From Ambrosia x helenae (Eukaryota; Streptophyta; Magnoliopsida; Asterales; Asteraceae): a stretch of 64,000 nucleotides of DNA. The notes under the pieces are model-generated. The model saw only the letters and a list, made by a program, of their open reading frames with translations. It made no database searches and was not told the origin of the DNA. Location of the stretch: assembly GCA_030844895.1 (NCBI GenBank), contig CM061231.1:8455618-8519617 (forward strand). Direction: 5' to 3'. A program made the position numbers and the translations under genes. This document shows positions 23,048 to 34,246 of the stretch, piece by piece; position 1 is the first letter of the stretch, and every line of letters begins with the position of its first letter.

Positions 23048-23060
23048 TGGTATCAGAGCC
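23048..23060 (+). promoter_or_regulatory. Primer-binding site (initiator Met tRNA type)
   Basis: TGGTATCAGAGCC three bases after the 5' LTR matches the 3' end complement of plant initiator tRNA-Met, the usual primer of minus-strand synthesis in these elements. Confidence 0.9.
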
Positions 23061-23211
23061 ATGGTTATAGGGAATTAGGTTATTAGTAAATGCTTTTGAC
23101 CTAGACTATAACTAAGCTACCCATTATATGTTTTCTTTTATTCTCATATATCTTTAGACAGATTTTTCTCCTTTTATTCAAGAAGATCATATTCCACAAA
23201 CGAAACGAAAA

Positions 23212-23473
23212 CACCAAGTTAGGAGTGATGTCCATATCTTGGTGAATAGTTTCACTCCTTACATATTTTATTTATTTATCTTGGAATATTTTCCTTTCGA
23301 GATAGGAGACGTCCAAATCTCAAGGAATCTATCCCTCCAAAAGAAACTTAAATCACTAAGCTAGGAGTGATATCCTTAACTCAGTGACCCGTTTCACTCC
23401 AACGTATTTTTAATTTTTGGAAATATATCTTTGAGTTAGGAGTGAAATCCACATCTCAAGGATATATATTTCC
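23212..23473 (+). promoter_or_regulatory. Four tandem hairpins with constant GGA-loop-TCC tips in the retrotransposon leader
   Basis: Four consecutive stem-loops lie between primer-binding site and gag. H1 23212-23244: stem CACCAAG/CTTGGTG, tip GGAGTGATGTCC. H2 23291-23327: TTCCTT-tc-GAGAT/ATCTC-AAGGAA, tip GGAGACGTCC. H3 23353-23387: TCACTaAG/CTcAGTGA, tip GGAGTGATATCC. H4 23419-23473: GGAAATATATC-t-TTGAG/CTCAA-g-GATATATATTTCC, tip GGAGTGAAATCC. The tips are nearly constant while the stems differ in sequence yet remain paired. TTTCACTCC, the complement of the loop, follows H1 (23250-23258) and H3 (23392-23400). The structure is seen in the sequence; a packaging, dimerisation or translation role is inference. 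Confidence 0.6.
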
Positions 23474-23518
23474 CCATCTCGAGATCCGCTAAGGTTTTGG
23501 AAAATTATTTGTGACGGG

Positions 23519-23658
23519 GCACGTGCAATCTGGAAGGGTGAGCGCCTGTATTCTGGGTTTTCTGGCTAGGTTGGTAATTCGCATAAATCCCAATCAGACG
23601 AGGGACCCGTTTACCTACCTGGGAATTCTCGGGATGAGCATTCACTTATAGGCTAAAG
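23519..23658 (+). promoter_or_regulatory. Leader block shared with the gag-only element
   Basis: About 140 bp beginning GCACGTGCAATCTGGAAGGG and ending CACTTATAGGCTAAAG. Clear similarity to 40270-40406 in the leader of the gag-only element, whereas the surrounding leaders do not align by eye. Shared core words include CTGGGTTTTCTGGC, GCATAAATCC and TTACCT-CCTGGG. Conservation in an untranslated leader suggests an RNA signal recognised by common proteins. Confidence 0.55.
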
Positions 23659-23913
23659 TACGCCCCCACAAGTCACTAATAATATTTCAAATTTCTTTGG
23701 TTAGTCACCAGTTTCATGAGAAACAATCCCAAATATCTCATTTTATTCTTGATATTTCATTTGCTTTATCATGATTTGATTTTCATTATTAATCTATTGG
23801 AAATTTTCCTATGTTGATCTCTAAGTTACTCTTTAATTATACAATTTCTCGTATGCTATGTGTCATTCAAAATCTTGGAACTAAATCTCATAGGTGTTGC
23901 TTTATTTTTGTAG

Positions 23914-25293
23914 ATGTCTGATCGCGAATCCCGCAAAAGAGCTTCTAAGCGTCAAGCTAAGTTGAAGTCTGATCAGCGTATCGCGACCATGCTCAATGAC
24001 AAGCTGGAAACCCTTGTTCCTAACATTATTAATGCTATTATTCCAAACCTTCACCCGAACGGTAGCTCGAATGGGAACTCTAACGGGAATGCGGGTGGAA
24101 ATGGTGGAACTAGTGAGAATAAGTGCACATTCAAACATTTCAACTCTTGCCATCCCAACAAGTTTAATGGTACTGAGGGAGCCACTGGGTTACTTGAATG
24201 GTTCGAAAGTATGGAGAATACGTTCATTAATAGCGACTGCCCAGCCAACTTACGTGTTCGTCATGCCACGGGTGTTCTTCAAAAGAGAGCACTCACTTGG
24301 TGGAATGGTGAAAAACATGCTCGAGGGACGGAAGCTGCTTTAGCTATGTCTTGGGATGATTTCAAAATTGCCATGACTACTGAGTTCTGTCCCCGTAGTG
24401 AGATGAAGAAGTTGGAGGATGAATTCTATCACCTCAAACAGGATAGTGGAAACAACGTTCCTTACAACAACCGTTATCACGAGCTAAGCTTACTGATTCC
24501 TCGTATGGTGACACCACTGCCCTTAGCCATTGAGAAGTATATTGAGGGATTACCACCTCAGATTCATGATACAGTTATGGGGAGTAAACCTGCTACTGTA
24601 GAGGATGCCATTCGTCTGGCAGCATCCCTTACCGACAAGCATGTCAAGGATGGTACCCTGACTCGCAAAGGTACTAAGCGACCCACTGAAACCTCTTCAA
24701 CCCCTGCTACTACTGAACCTCCCAAAGCTACCTCTGCCTCTGCCTCTACTTCTGGATCCAACAAGAAACGTAAAGGCAGAAGTCAAAATTATGCTGTTGT
24801 TACACCTATTAATCAAATCCCCGCTACTAACCCACCTGCCGCACCTCAAGTCCAATCTGGCCCAAAACCTTATACTGGCATTTTCACCAAGTGTAGTAAA
24901 TGCAACTGGCACCACCCTACTGACCGACTTTGCTGGAAGTGTGATAATTGCGGCAAAACAGGCCATACTACCTCTCACTGTCGAGAAACCAAAACTGGAA
25001 ATGCTCAAAATCAGAGGACTGGTCAACCCAGAACTTGCTATGCTTGTGGTGATCCTAACCACAGGCAAGATAGGTGTCCTCATCTACCGCTTTTATCCAG
25101 TCTCGTCAGCAAACTCCAGCAGCCCCAGCAGTTCCAGCAATCCAAGCAGCTCCAGCTCGTGGACGTGCTTTCAACATTAATGCAAGTCAAGCTCAAGCTG
25201 CCAATGATGTGGTCAACGGTACATTTCTTATTAACAATTTGTATGCTTCAATTTTGTTTGATACCGGTGCGGATAAGAGTTTTGTCTCGTTAG
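23914..25293 (+). CDS. Gag of the Tekay-like chromovirus
   Basis: The gag frame starts at MSDRESRKRASKRQAKLKSD. It holds the Ty3-type capsid domain (FNGTEGATGLLEWFESMENT, then LTWWNGEKHARG, MKKLEDEFYHLKQ and IEKYIEGLPPQI) and two zinc knuckles, CDNCGKTGHTTSHC (about residue 350) and CYACGDPNHRQDRC (about 380). Both fit C-X2-C-X4-H-X4-C. Gag assembles virus-like particles and binds the element RNA. Genuine gag ends near 25085, where the frame is lost; the last 70 residues are out-of-frame read-through. The matching continuation, including GRAFNIN, lies in the pol frame, so a one-base-scale indel separates gag from pol. Confidence 0.9.
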   Translation: MSDRESRKRASKRQAKLKSDQRIATMLNDKLETLVPNIINAIIPNLHPNGSSNGNSNGNAGGNGGTSENKCTFKHFNSCHPNKFNGTEGATGLLEWFESMENTFINSDCPANLRVRHATGVLQKRALTWWNGEKHARGTEAALAMSWDDFKIAMTTEFCPRSEMKKLEDEFYHLKQDSGNNVPYNNRYHELSLLIPRMVTPLPLAIEKYIEGLPPQIHDTVMGSKPATVEDAIRLAASLTDKHVKDGTLTRKGTKRPTETSSTPATTEPPKATSASASTSGSNKKRKGRSQNYAVVTPINQIPATNPPAAPQVQSGPKPYTGIFTKCSKCNWHHPTDRLCWKCDNCGKTGHTTSHCRETKTGNAQNQRTGQPRTCYACGDPNHRQDRCPHLPLLSSLVSKLQQPQQFQQSKQLQLVDVLSTLMQVKLKLPMMWSTVHFLLTICMLQFCLIPVRIRVLSR

Positions 25294-28200
25294 AATTTGA
25301 ACCCTTACTTGCTCGTGAACGTTCTCACCTTACACATCCTTTTACCGTGGAAGTTGCTGATGGAAATCCTGTTGTTATAAAATCTGTGATCCGCAATTGC
25401 ACGTTGAATCTAAATGACTATGATTTTTCTATTGACCTGGTACCCATGAAATTGGGTAGTTTCGATGTCATAGTAGGCATGGACTGGCTTTCTAAACACC
25501 ATGCCGAGGTTGTTTGCTTCGAGAAATATATTCGAATTCCACTTCCATCTGGTGAATCTCTATCTGTTTATGGGGAAACGACATCGAAGGGTTTGAAACT
25601 TATGTCTTGCACTCAAGCTCAAAAATATCTTCGTAAGAAGTATATATCTTTCTTGGCTCATGTGGTGGAAAAGAAGGATAAGGGTAAGAGTATTCAAGAT
25701 GTTCCAGTTGTGTGTGATTTTCCAGAGGTTTTTCCTGAGGATTTATCTGGTTTACCTCTTGTTCGCTCTGTTGATTTCCGTATTGATCTTGTTCCTGGTG
25801 CTACTCCCGTCGCTAAAGCTCCATATCGTCTTGCACCTTCGGAAATGCAAGAACTTGCTAGCCAACTTCAGGAACTAACTGACAAAGGTTTTATTCGTCC
25901 GAGTTCCTCGCCTTGGGGAGCCCTAGTATTGTTTGTTAAGAAGAAAGATGGTACTTTTCGTATGTGCATCGATTATCGTGAACTTAATAAGCTTACGATA
26001 AAGAATCGTTACCCTCTACCTCGCATCGATGACCTTTTTGATCAACTTCAGGGTGCAGTCTGTTTTTCGAAGATCGACCTTCGTTCTGGATATCATCAAC
26101 TTCGTGTTCATGAGGATGACATTCCCAAAACCGCCTTTCGAACTCGTTACGGTCACTATGAGTTCATGGTTATGCCTTTCGGTTTAACCAATGCACCTGC
26201 GGTTTTCATGGATCTTATGAATCGAGTTTGCAAACCTTTCTTGGACAAATTCGTAATAGTATTCATCGACGATATCCTCATCTATTCCAAATCCAGGACT
26301 ACCCACGAACAGCATCTTCGTCAAGTTTTAAGCCTTCTTCGTGATGAACAACTGTATGCCAAGTTCTCCAAATGTGAATTTTGGCTTAAGGAAGTTCAAT
26401 TCCTTGGTCACGTAATAAACGACAAAGGAATACACGTAGACCCTGCTAAGATTGAAGCCATAAAAAGCTGGATTGTACCCACAACTCCCACTGAAGTTCG
26501 TTCGTTTCTTGGTCTTGCTGGTTACTACCGTCGTTTCATTGCCAACTTTTCAAAGATCGCGGTTCCACTTACTTCTTTGACTCACAAAGATAAACCTTTC
26601 ATATGGGGATCCAGTCAGGAAGAGGCATTTCAAACTTTGAAACAAAAGCTTTGCGACGCTCCTGTTCTCTCTCTTCCTGATGGTGTTGACGATTTTGTGG
26701 TGTACTGTGATGCATCTCACCTAGGCCTTGGTTGTGTTCTCATGCAACGAGGCAAGGTCATCGCTTATGCGTCACGACAGTTGAAAACATCTGAGAAAAA
26801 TTACACTACTCATGATCTTGAACTTGGAGCCGTTGTGTTCGCGTTGAAAATTTGGAGACACTATCTGTATGGTACTAAATGTGTGGTCTTCACTGATCAC
26901 AAAAGTCTTCAACATATTTTCAACCAAAAAGATCTAAATATGCGTCAGCGTCGATGGGTTGAATTTCTAAATGATTATGATTGTGAGATTCGCTATCATC
27001 CTGGAAAAGCGAATGTTGTGGCTGATGCTCTTAGTCGCAAGGCATATACTCAACTTAACTGCATTCAGACTCATGATCTCAAACTTCGAATCTATGAAGC
27101 CCAACATGTTTCGGTTACGGAAGGCAATATGTACAACGAAATGTCATGTGGAGCTGAAAATCTGTTAGAAACGAAACATGGATTGCTCTACCTCTCCAAC
27201 CGTCTATGGATTCCTGATCGTGATAATCTTAGAACCTTTATCATGGACGAGGCTCATAAGACTCGTTACTCCATTCACCCAGGTGCAGATAAGATGTATC
27301 AGGATCTGCGTCCCATGTATTGGTGGCCCGGGATGAAGAAGGATATAGCTCACTACGTGGCTAAATGCCTTACTTGTGCCAAGGTCAAAGCTGAACATCA
27401 ACGTCCATCTGGTTTGCTTGTACAACCAGAGATTCCTGTGTGGAAATGGGAGAACATTGCTATGGACTTCATTACTAAATTACCCCGCACTGCACGAGGT
27501 CATGATAGTATATGGGTCATTGTGGATCGTTTAACCAAATCTGCACACTTTTTACCCATTCGTGAGACTTATTCGGCTGAGAAACTGGCTAATCTTTATA
27601 TCGCCGAGATCATTAGTCGTCATGGAACTCCTTTGAGCATCATTTCTGATCGTGACAGCAAGTTCACTTCTCGTTTTTGGCAAACTCTTCACGACGCGTT
27701 GGGAACTAAACTAAATCTTAGCACGGCATACCATCCTCAGACAGATGGTCAAACGGAGCGTACTATTCAAACCTTAGAAGATATGCTTCGGGCTTGTGTC
27801 ATAGATTTTGGTGGTAATTGGGATTCACACTTGCCGTTGGTTGAGTTTTCGTATAACAACAGCTATCATGCCAGTATCCGTATGGCACCTTTTGAAGCCC
27901 TTTATGGTCGCAAATGTCGTTCTCCTGTGTGTTGGAGTGAGGTCGGTGATACTCTCATTACTGGTCCTGAACTTGTCCAGGAAACAACAGACAAAATTGC
28001 GGTTATTCGTGGATCCTTACTGGCAGCTCAGAGTAGACAGAAGAGTTACGCTGATCAAAGGCGTAAACCTTTGGAATTTCAAGTTGGTGACATGGTTCTT
28101 CTTAAAGTCTCACCTTGGAAGGGTGTTTTTCGGTTCGGGAAAAAGGGAAAGCTGGCTCCGAGATATGTAGGCCGTTTAAGATTTTGGAAAGAGTTGGAAA

Positions 28201-28513
28201 AGTAGCTTACAAGCTAGATCTTCCCGAGGAACTCAACAACGTTCACCCTACCTTCCATGTATCAAACTTGAAAAAGTGTTTGGCGGATGAGAATTTACAT
28301 GTTCCACTGGAGGATATTCAAGTTGACGAAACGATGCGTTTCACGGAGAAACCCGTGGAAATTATGGATCGTGAAGTCAAGACTCTTAAGCGTAGCCGTA
28401 TTCCTATTGTCAAGGTTCGTTGGGAGTCTAAACGTGGCCCAGAATTTACTTGGGAACGTGAAGACCAAATGAAGGCGAAGTACCCTCATCTCTTTACAGG
28501 AACCTCCACTTGA
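25074..28513 (+). pseudogene. Chromovirus pol: protease, RT, RNase H, integrase, chromodomain (frameshifted)
   Basis: The frame is open from 25074 to 28205 and continues in another frame to the stop at 28513. Protease: LFDTGADKSFVS (about 25255). Reverse transcriptase: FRMCIDYRELNKLT, YEFMVMPFGLTNAP and the catalytic FIDDILIYSK (26262). RNase H: VYCDASHLGLG (26700). Integrase: zinc-binding CLTCAKVK after the HPG region, then Asp in IAMDFITKLP, Asp in ISDRDSKF and Glu in GQTERTIQTLE. A one-base-scale frameshift near 28172 separates the C-terminal chromodomain (VEIMDREVKTLKRSRIPIVK, then RWESKRGPEFTWE), which in chromoviruses steers integration to marked chromatin. With the gag/pol frameshift it cannot give one polyprotein, yet all catalytic motifs remain. 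Confidence 0.92.
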
Positions 28514-28539
28514 AATAAATTTCGAGACGAAATTTTCTA

Positions 28540-28552
28540 AAGTAGGGGAGAC
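28540..28552 (+). promoter_or_regulatory. Polypurine tract
   Basis: AAAGTAGGGGAGA just before the 3' LTR, the plus-strand priming site. The gag-only element has the closely similar AAAAGTAGGGGATG in the same place. Confidence 0.85.
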
Positions 28553-31080
28553 TGTGACATCCGTCACCCTTGGCTTTTATCTAATTTACAATTTTAGTCC
28601 TCCTAATTTTTCCTGTAATTGTTGTCGTTTCAAATTTAATAAACGTGCGAACTCAAGTTATATTAATTGCATGTTCTTTTTGGATCTCAATCTCGATTTA
28701 AGTTTAACGCGTATGTTGCAACGTATTCGGAAAAAAAAAATATATGCATATGTATATATCATAAAATTTCAAGTTATATAAGTTTTGAGTTAGTAAATTA
28801 ACTTAGTTAGTTGTTATTAAAGGAAAAACTAACTAGGAAACTTTAAATCTAACCAAATAAAATAAGAGGGGCCAAAAGTGACAAGTCCTGAAAGTTTAAA
28901 AAAAAAAGGAACTCATAGCTGCTGCTCGCTATGTCCGGCCAACACCCACATTCCGGCCGCCGGAAATTATTCCGGCCAGGCCTCAATACATCAGTTTTAG
29001 GGCTTTTAACCATCCCAAAGGTTTTCTCCATCTTTAAACGTAAGTTTTGACTAATTATTATACGTTTTAACGCGGTTTTAAGAAGCTTTTAATAGCACCG
29101 ATCGGAGGTTTTTTTTTAGTTATTAAACATGCGTTTCAACTCGTTTTTATATAAATTTGACAACCCCATCTTGCATCTGCACCCATTCCTCTCCTAAACG
29201 ACCCGATAATCATCAAAATCCACGTTCAAACTGCTCGAATTGGTATTTTTTTTACCGGTTTTTGTTTGCTTCTCGCGAGCCTCCAATCGCGCTGTAAGTC
29301 AATTTTTTTTTATGTAATTCTAATCTTGATTATGCCCTCTGTAATAACCCTAAGATCTCAGGATGTAAAAACAAGTGTTCGGGTTGATTGATTTTAAGCT
29401 AGGGTTAGGGTTCTTATTAGAAGTTTTGGGGAAGAAGACAAGCTTGAGTAATAATATAAATATAAAGCATTTTCTGATATGTTAACTAATGGTTTAGATG
29501 GTCTAGTGGTTAAGGTGGTTGGATTGCTCCATATGGATCCGGGTTCGACCCCCATGAACCCCATTTCTTTTCTTTCTTTTTTTCTTTCTTTTTGGTTTAT
29601 ATTTCTTTTCATTAATTATACATATATATTACATATAAACTTAGAATATTTGTAATAAATCCATTATTCATCCAAAAATCATGAAAATTTAGACATAACA
29701 TCTTGACATCAAAAATAAGACTTCCACACTTTTATTTTTCGGAAAATGCATTAATTTTATATTTTTATTGAATTTAATCATTTTAATCATAATTAAATGA
29801 TTAAAAATTCATTTTAAGAGATTTTAACCTCAAATTTTTCTGGAGCTTTATTTCTATGAATAATAGACTGTAATAAAATATAATTTCTTATAAAATGATT
29901 ATTTTTGTTATTTTTACTAATTTTAAATCATTAAAACATCATTTAATTTCATTAAAAATGTTTTAAATGCAAATAAATTAAAAGAAATTATGGAAATATT
30001 ATTTTTAGAATTCTACATCATAAAATAATTATTTCTCATAATAATTTTGTTTTGGGATCATACCTTGTATTATTCATACTTAAATTAGATTTAATAATAA
30101 ATTGTGTAAATAAATATAAATCATTAACTCTATTTCAAGGTTATTTTTCTATAAAATGGAATATATACCTATATGTGAAACACATAGGAGTATTAAATTC
30201 ATCGTAAATACATTTATTTCAAAAACTGTCGTTCAAATCATTACTAATAACTTCATCTTCCCTAATACGAGTCTAGTAAGCCCTAATGCCTTGGGTGATT
30301 CGTCGTCTTAGATTTTTTTTTAGTTATTTTCCTCATTTAATATTTTTGTATATAGGTTGAATTTTTTTGAATTCTTAAGCCTTACGACGAACTTTCGCGG
30401 AATTTATAATTAGCGAAACTGTGAGTATATCTTTCCCTTTTCTTACTGTTTTACTATTTTCGGGATGATTCATGTACCTATTAATCAAGTTTTATTTCTT
30501 ATACTTAATGCAATTCTCATGTGTGTTTGCCTTATGTGATTTGGTGTGTATTATGCTTAATCATTAACCGCTGGGCGGCCTAGCATTTCAGTGAATAGTA
30601 TACTATGGTATACCCCCTTGAGACTCTCTTGAGAGGATCTTGGTCATTGTCATGTTAATTCATTATTCAGTTTGTTAGTCATGTGTTAGTCATTATTCTC
30701 AGGTTTGGTTTTGACTGATACTACTTAATTACATATTTGCAAACGGTATACAACACATGAATTGCGAAACATTTTATTTCTATACTATATATATCAAACG
30801 GGTGTACTCACCAATACATTATATGTGTTGACAAAATTGTTTTGTACATGTTTCAGGTGACGTTTGATCTTACATGCTTTCACGCTTAGGCTGGACCTAG
30901 TGCTTAAATAAAAGTTGGACATTTATTACTTATGTTTGAAATTTCTATTAAGACTCTTTGTATTCGTTTTGAAACAATGGAAGTTATTTGCTATTAATAT
31001 TTACAACATAGTCCATGTGCTATTGAACAATCGTCACTACGTGACACCTCGATGTTTCCGCCATCGGTTGGGGTGTTACA
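28553..31080 (+). repeat. 3' LTR of the Tekay-like element
   Basis: 2528 bp with the same termini as the 5' LTR and near identity along its length. A second copy of the tRNA-like module lies at 29499-29602. Confidence 0.95.
29499..29602 (+). other. tRNA-like Pol III module in the 3' LTR
   Basis: Same A-box-like TGGTCTAGTGG (29499-29509), B box GGTTCGACCCC (29542-29552) and following T-rich tract as in the 5' LTR. Confidence 0.55.
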
Positions 31081-31750
31081 AAAACGCTACATCCGTTCCA
31101 TCAATCTTGCCTATTCTATCCTACGCATTTAATGTGTCAATCATGTCCTAATTTAAAGTAATCACAGCTCACAAATAACGCCTACAAACCCATTCAATCA
31201 ATTCAACGCGCTATGGAAACTTTGTATAAAGGGGATCACTTTCTGGATGTTCAAGAAGGACGCAAACAATCTAAAAAAAAGTAGCCATCTCTGATGAAAC
31301 CAAACCGCCACAACCCCTACTGCCGCTCACCGATTTCTATTCGGAGCTCCTGCCACCACTAACCGATGCCGTCGTAAACTACCTCTTTCCTCCTCGCTGC
31401 CACCGGTAAGCGTCAGCGCCACAGCGTAACCACCGATAACACGTTGTCGTTTGTTCGAACCACGTCAGCGATTGACCACCAGGGATCACCGTCACCACCA
31501 TCATGTCTTCCGATGATCTACAGTGATTCAATACGCTTAACGATCAGCTGTTCTTTTTGACATAAGGTAACAATGCTAACCCGTTATTGTTTGGAACACC
31601 TTAAAACATTGAAACAAAATTTGCCAAAACATAACTAATTCAGATGTAATTGTTTTATTGGAGGTGAAGATATGGGCTTATTTTCTTATTTTACCATGTT
31701 CGAGGTTGTGTGGTTGGTGAGGATTTGAGAAGTAAGTACAAAATTCTTTT

Positions 31751-31842
31751 ATATTATTATTATTATTATTATTATTATTACTACTACTACTACTATCAAC
31801 GTAAAGTGTAACAATACGTTCAAAAATTATTATTATTTTTAT

Positions 31843-31889
<47 letters not shown>

Positions 31890-31908
31890 TTATTATTATT
31901 ATTATTAT
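31751..31908. repeat. (TTA)n and (CTA)n microsatellites
   Basis: Two adjacent compound arrays: (TTA)n then (CTA)n at 31751-31795, and (TTA), long (CTA)n, (TTA)n at 31826-31908, separated by about 30 bp. Likely length-polymorphic. Confidence 0.9.
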
Positions 31909-32305
31909 GTGTGAAAATAATTGATTGTTGGGTAAAGAATCACTGGAGTGCTGCCTACAAAAAAGTGTTTCAGTGAAGGAAATCAGTGAAGTGACGTGGC
32001 ATTGCAGGATTGGTAGAAATCAGTGAAGTGAAAACGTTTTCAGTGGAGCGCCCCTTTCCCCCTTAGCTCTACACATAATTTTACCAACAAATACATAATT
32101 TTGACTAATAGCCATTCTATAAACTAACTGAATCAAAATTCCTGAAACACAATCCCCAAGGTATTTAGGAACCATACACCTTATAATTAGAATTCATACA
32201 TCCTGACCCACATCACAAACCAACATCTAACCAAATGTGTGCCAATTGAACAAAGTATAATAATCATGTGTAGTAGTATCTTGAAAGTTACAAACTTACA
32301 AAATT

Positions 32306-32475
32306 AATTTTTTGACCTACCGTACACATCTATGTAATTTCTCCTAATTTAATTAACATGTGCTTTGGATGCACGTTGTTACATAGATCTCACAGTAATT
32401 TTTTGACCTACCATACACATCTTTGTTTAATTAACATGTGCTTTGGATGCATGTTGTTACGTAGATCTCAATGAG
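32306..32475. repeat. Imperfect tandem duplication of about 91 bp
   Basis: AATTTTTTGACCTACC at 32306 recurs at 32397, followed in both by ACACATCT and AATTAACATGTGCTTTGGAT. The second copy lacks about 13 bp. Confidence 0.8.
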
Positions 32476-34246
32476 AAAGGTGTTAGTGGAAAATCTGCCT
32501 TAATTAGACAACTTTCAGGCCACTTATAAAGAGATTGAAAAAAGTTCCGATTGACGCAAGATGCCAGTGAGCATGAACATTTTAAATCTACCATCTTACA
32601 GCCCCCTACGGTGCTGACCAAATATGCGATTTCACGATGTGTTTTGTGAAAATATGATAACACATCCAGCAAGTTATTTTTGTGTCTTTTCTTTTATGCC
32701 TCTTTCATAAAACTCGAAATTGCTTAGTCATGCAAAGTAGTACATGATCTACAAATTTATAATCTCATCATGAACATGAATTATTTTGTTTATTATTATT
32801 ATTATTATTTATTATTTTTTTGAGATCCTGCATATATAATTTTCCAACTTTCAAATCATTAGTGGCACATAGCATAATGCTTGTGAGGTAGGAAGGATGT
32901 GCACTGCAGGAAATCAGGAATAAAAGTCAAAGGCATTGCATTATGAAGGCAAGGGAATGGTTAACTGGTGCAGCACAATGCAATTACAGATATAAAATAG
33001 GAAAAGTGAACTCAGGCCAGGACTGTAATCAGGGAAGTGGTAACGATTTTACCTTGATTAAAACTTTTAGAGTGAAAGTCAAAGTTAAAACTTGAAATTA
33101 ACTGTCAACTGTTAATTTGATCAATTTCTGGATGGATTCAAAGAGTCAACTGATTAAAGCTTTAAAAGTGGATGTCAAAATTAAAAGTCAACTGTCAAAT
33201 GATATTCGAGTTAATCTCCATTTAAATATGATAAGTCTGCAGTCTGCTGAAATGTAATGATATGAGTGAACATTTGGAATTGATAAGTCCGCTGAGATGT
33301 AAGGTTAAAAATCAAATTTCAAAAAAGGATATGATTCATTTTCTGGATGGTACTGAAAAGTCAAGCTATTGATAAACTGTATGTCCAAAGAGTTTGGAAC
33401 TTGATCAAGAAAGCTGATGAAAAAGATCAACATATAATAATGCTAATTAAAAGCAGTCAAATATGGGATATGTTTCAAAACTGCAGCTGCTATGAAAAGA
33501 CATTTTGAATGTAATAGAATTAAGAATTCAATTGATATATTGCCGAGGCCCGAGTGTGAGTGTAAAGGTCAATAAAGGAATATGGGTCACCTAATGGTGT
33601 TTAGTCAGCAGAAGTAAATTCTGGAAATTAGCTTTGATGGACGCAAGCAATGGCGTTTCTAAAACACAAGGTCAATAAAGGGGATACCCGTTAAGAAGTG
33701 ATATAAGTTATGAAAACCTTCTACATATCAGTTTACCATATGGACAGTTAGGCGTCAGTTTACTGAAATTTGAGCAAATGCAACGTCCTTTTCTCATCCA
33801 TTGATTCTATTTCTGTATGACAAAATTGTCGTTTGTTGCCTCTACATCAATATCCAGGCATGTATTTTTCATCCCAAAAACAGCAGTCCTTTTTACATTT
33901 TTTTCATCAAATTCAAAGAAAGAGTCTTCCTATTGTCAATTGATTTATTAATACATTTTTTAACACAAACAAATAACGGCCCTAAACTTGCTACAAGCAT
34001 ATTACAGAGATTGTGTTCTAACTCCACTAAGGCCCCTATGCAAACTTCACAAGCTAACAACATATTTGTACATTATCTCCATTAAAATATCAGATTCTTC
34101 ATAATAACATATAGAAGAAAATATTTGTAGGGGAAAATTGTTATCAACCACAAACAAAACAACATACCTTACAAGTTACAAGCAAAAGACCTTGAGTTGA
34201 ATTTGAAGTTCAAATAAAACAGAGATTCGTTTCTTACTCTCAACGT

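Larger units (their letters stand above)
20511..31080 (+). mobile_element. Complete Tekay-like chromovirus (Ty3/gypsy), 10.6 kb
   Basis: Two LTRs (20511-23044 and 28553-31080) enclose a primer-binding site, a structured leader, gag-pol with chromodomain, and a polypurine tract. AAAAC flanks the element at 20506-20510 and 31081-31085, an exact 5-bp TSD. By eye the LTRs differ by only a handful of substitutions and homopolymer-length changes, so insertion was recent. Two frameshifts in the coding region make this copy non-autonomous as it stands. Confidence 0.95.
31086..34246. other. Non-coding region between chromovirus and F-box gene
   Basis: This continues the flank present before 20506. 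It holds a CCACCG-rich stretch at 31300-31510 with no convincing frame, TTA/CTA microsatellites, a tandem duplication at 32306-32475 and further AT-rich DNA. Part of 34086-34246 would be the 3' UTR of the F-box gene. No coding gene recognised. Confidence 0.45.

Noticed and set aside
24697..25083. Antisense frame over the chromovirus gag
   Set aside because: Shadow of the gag coding strand with no similarity to known proteins.
29394..29420. Telomere-like GGGTTAGGGTT word in the LTR
   Set aside because: Only about two units long and present in both LTRs; not an interstitial telomere array.
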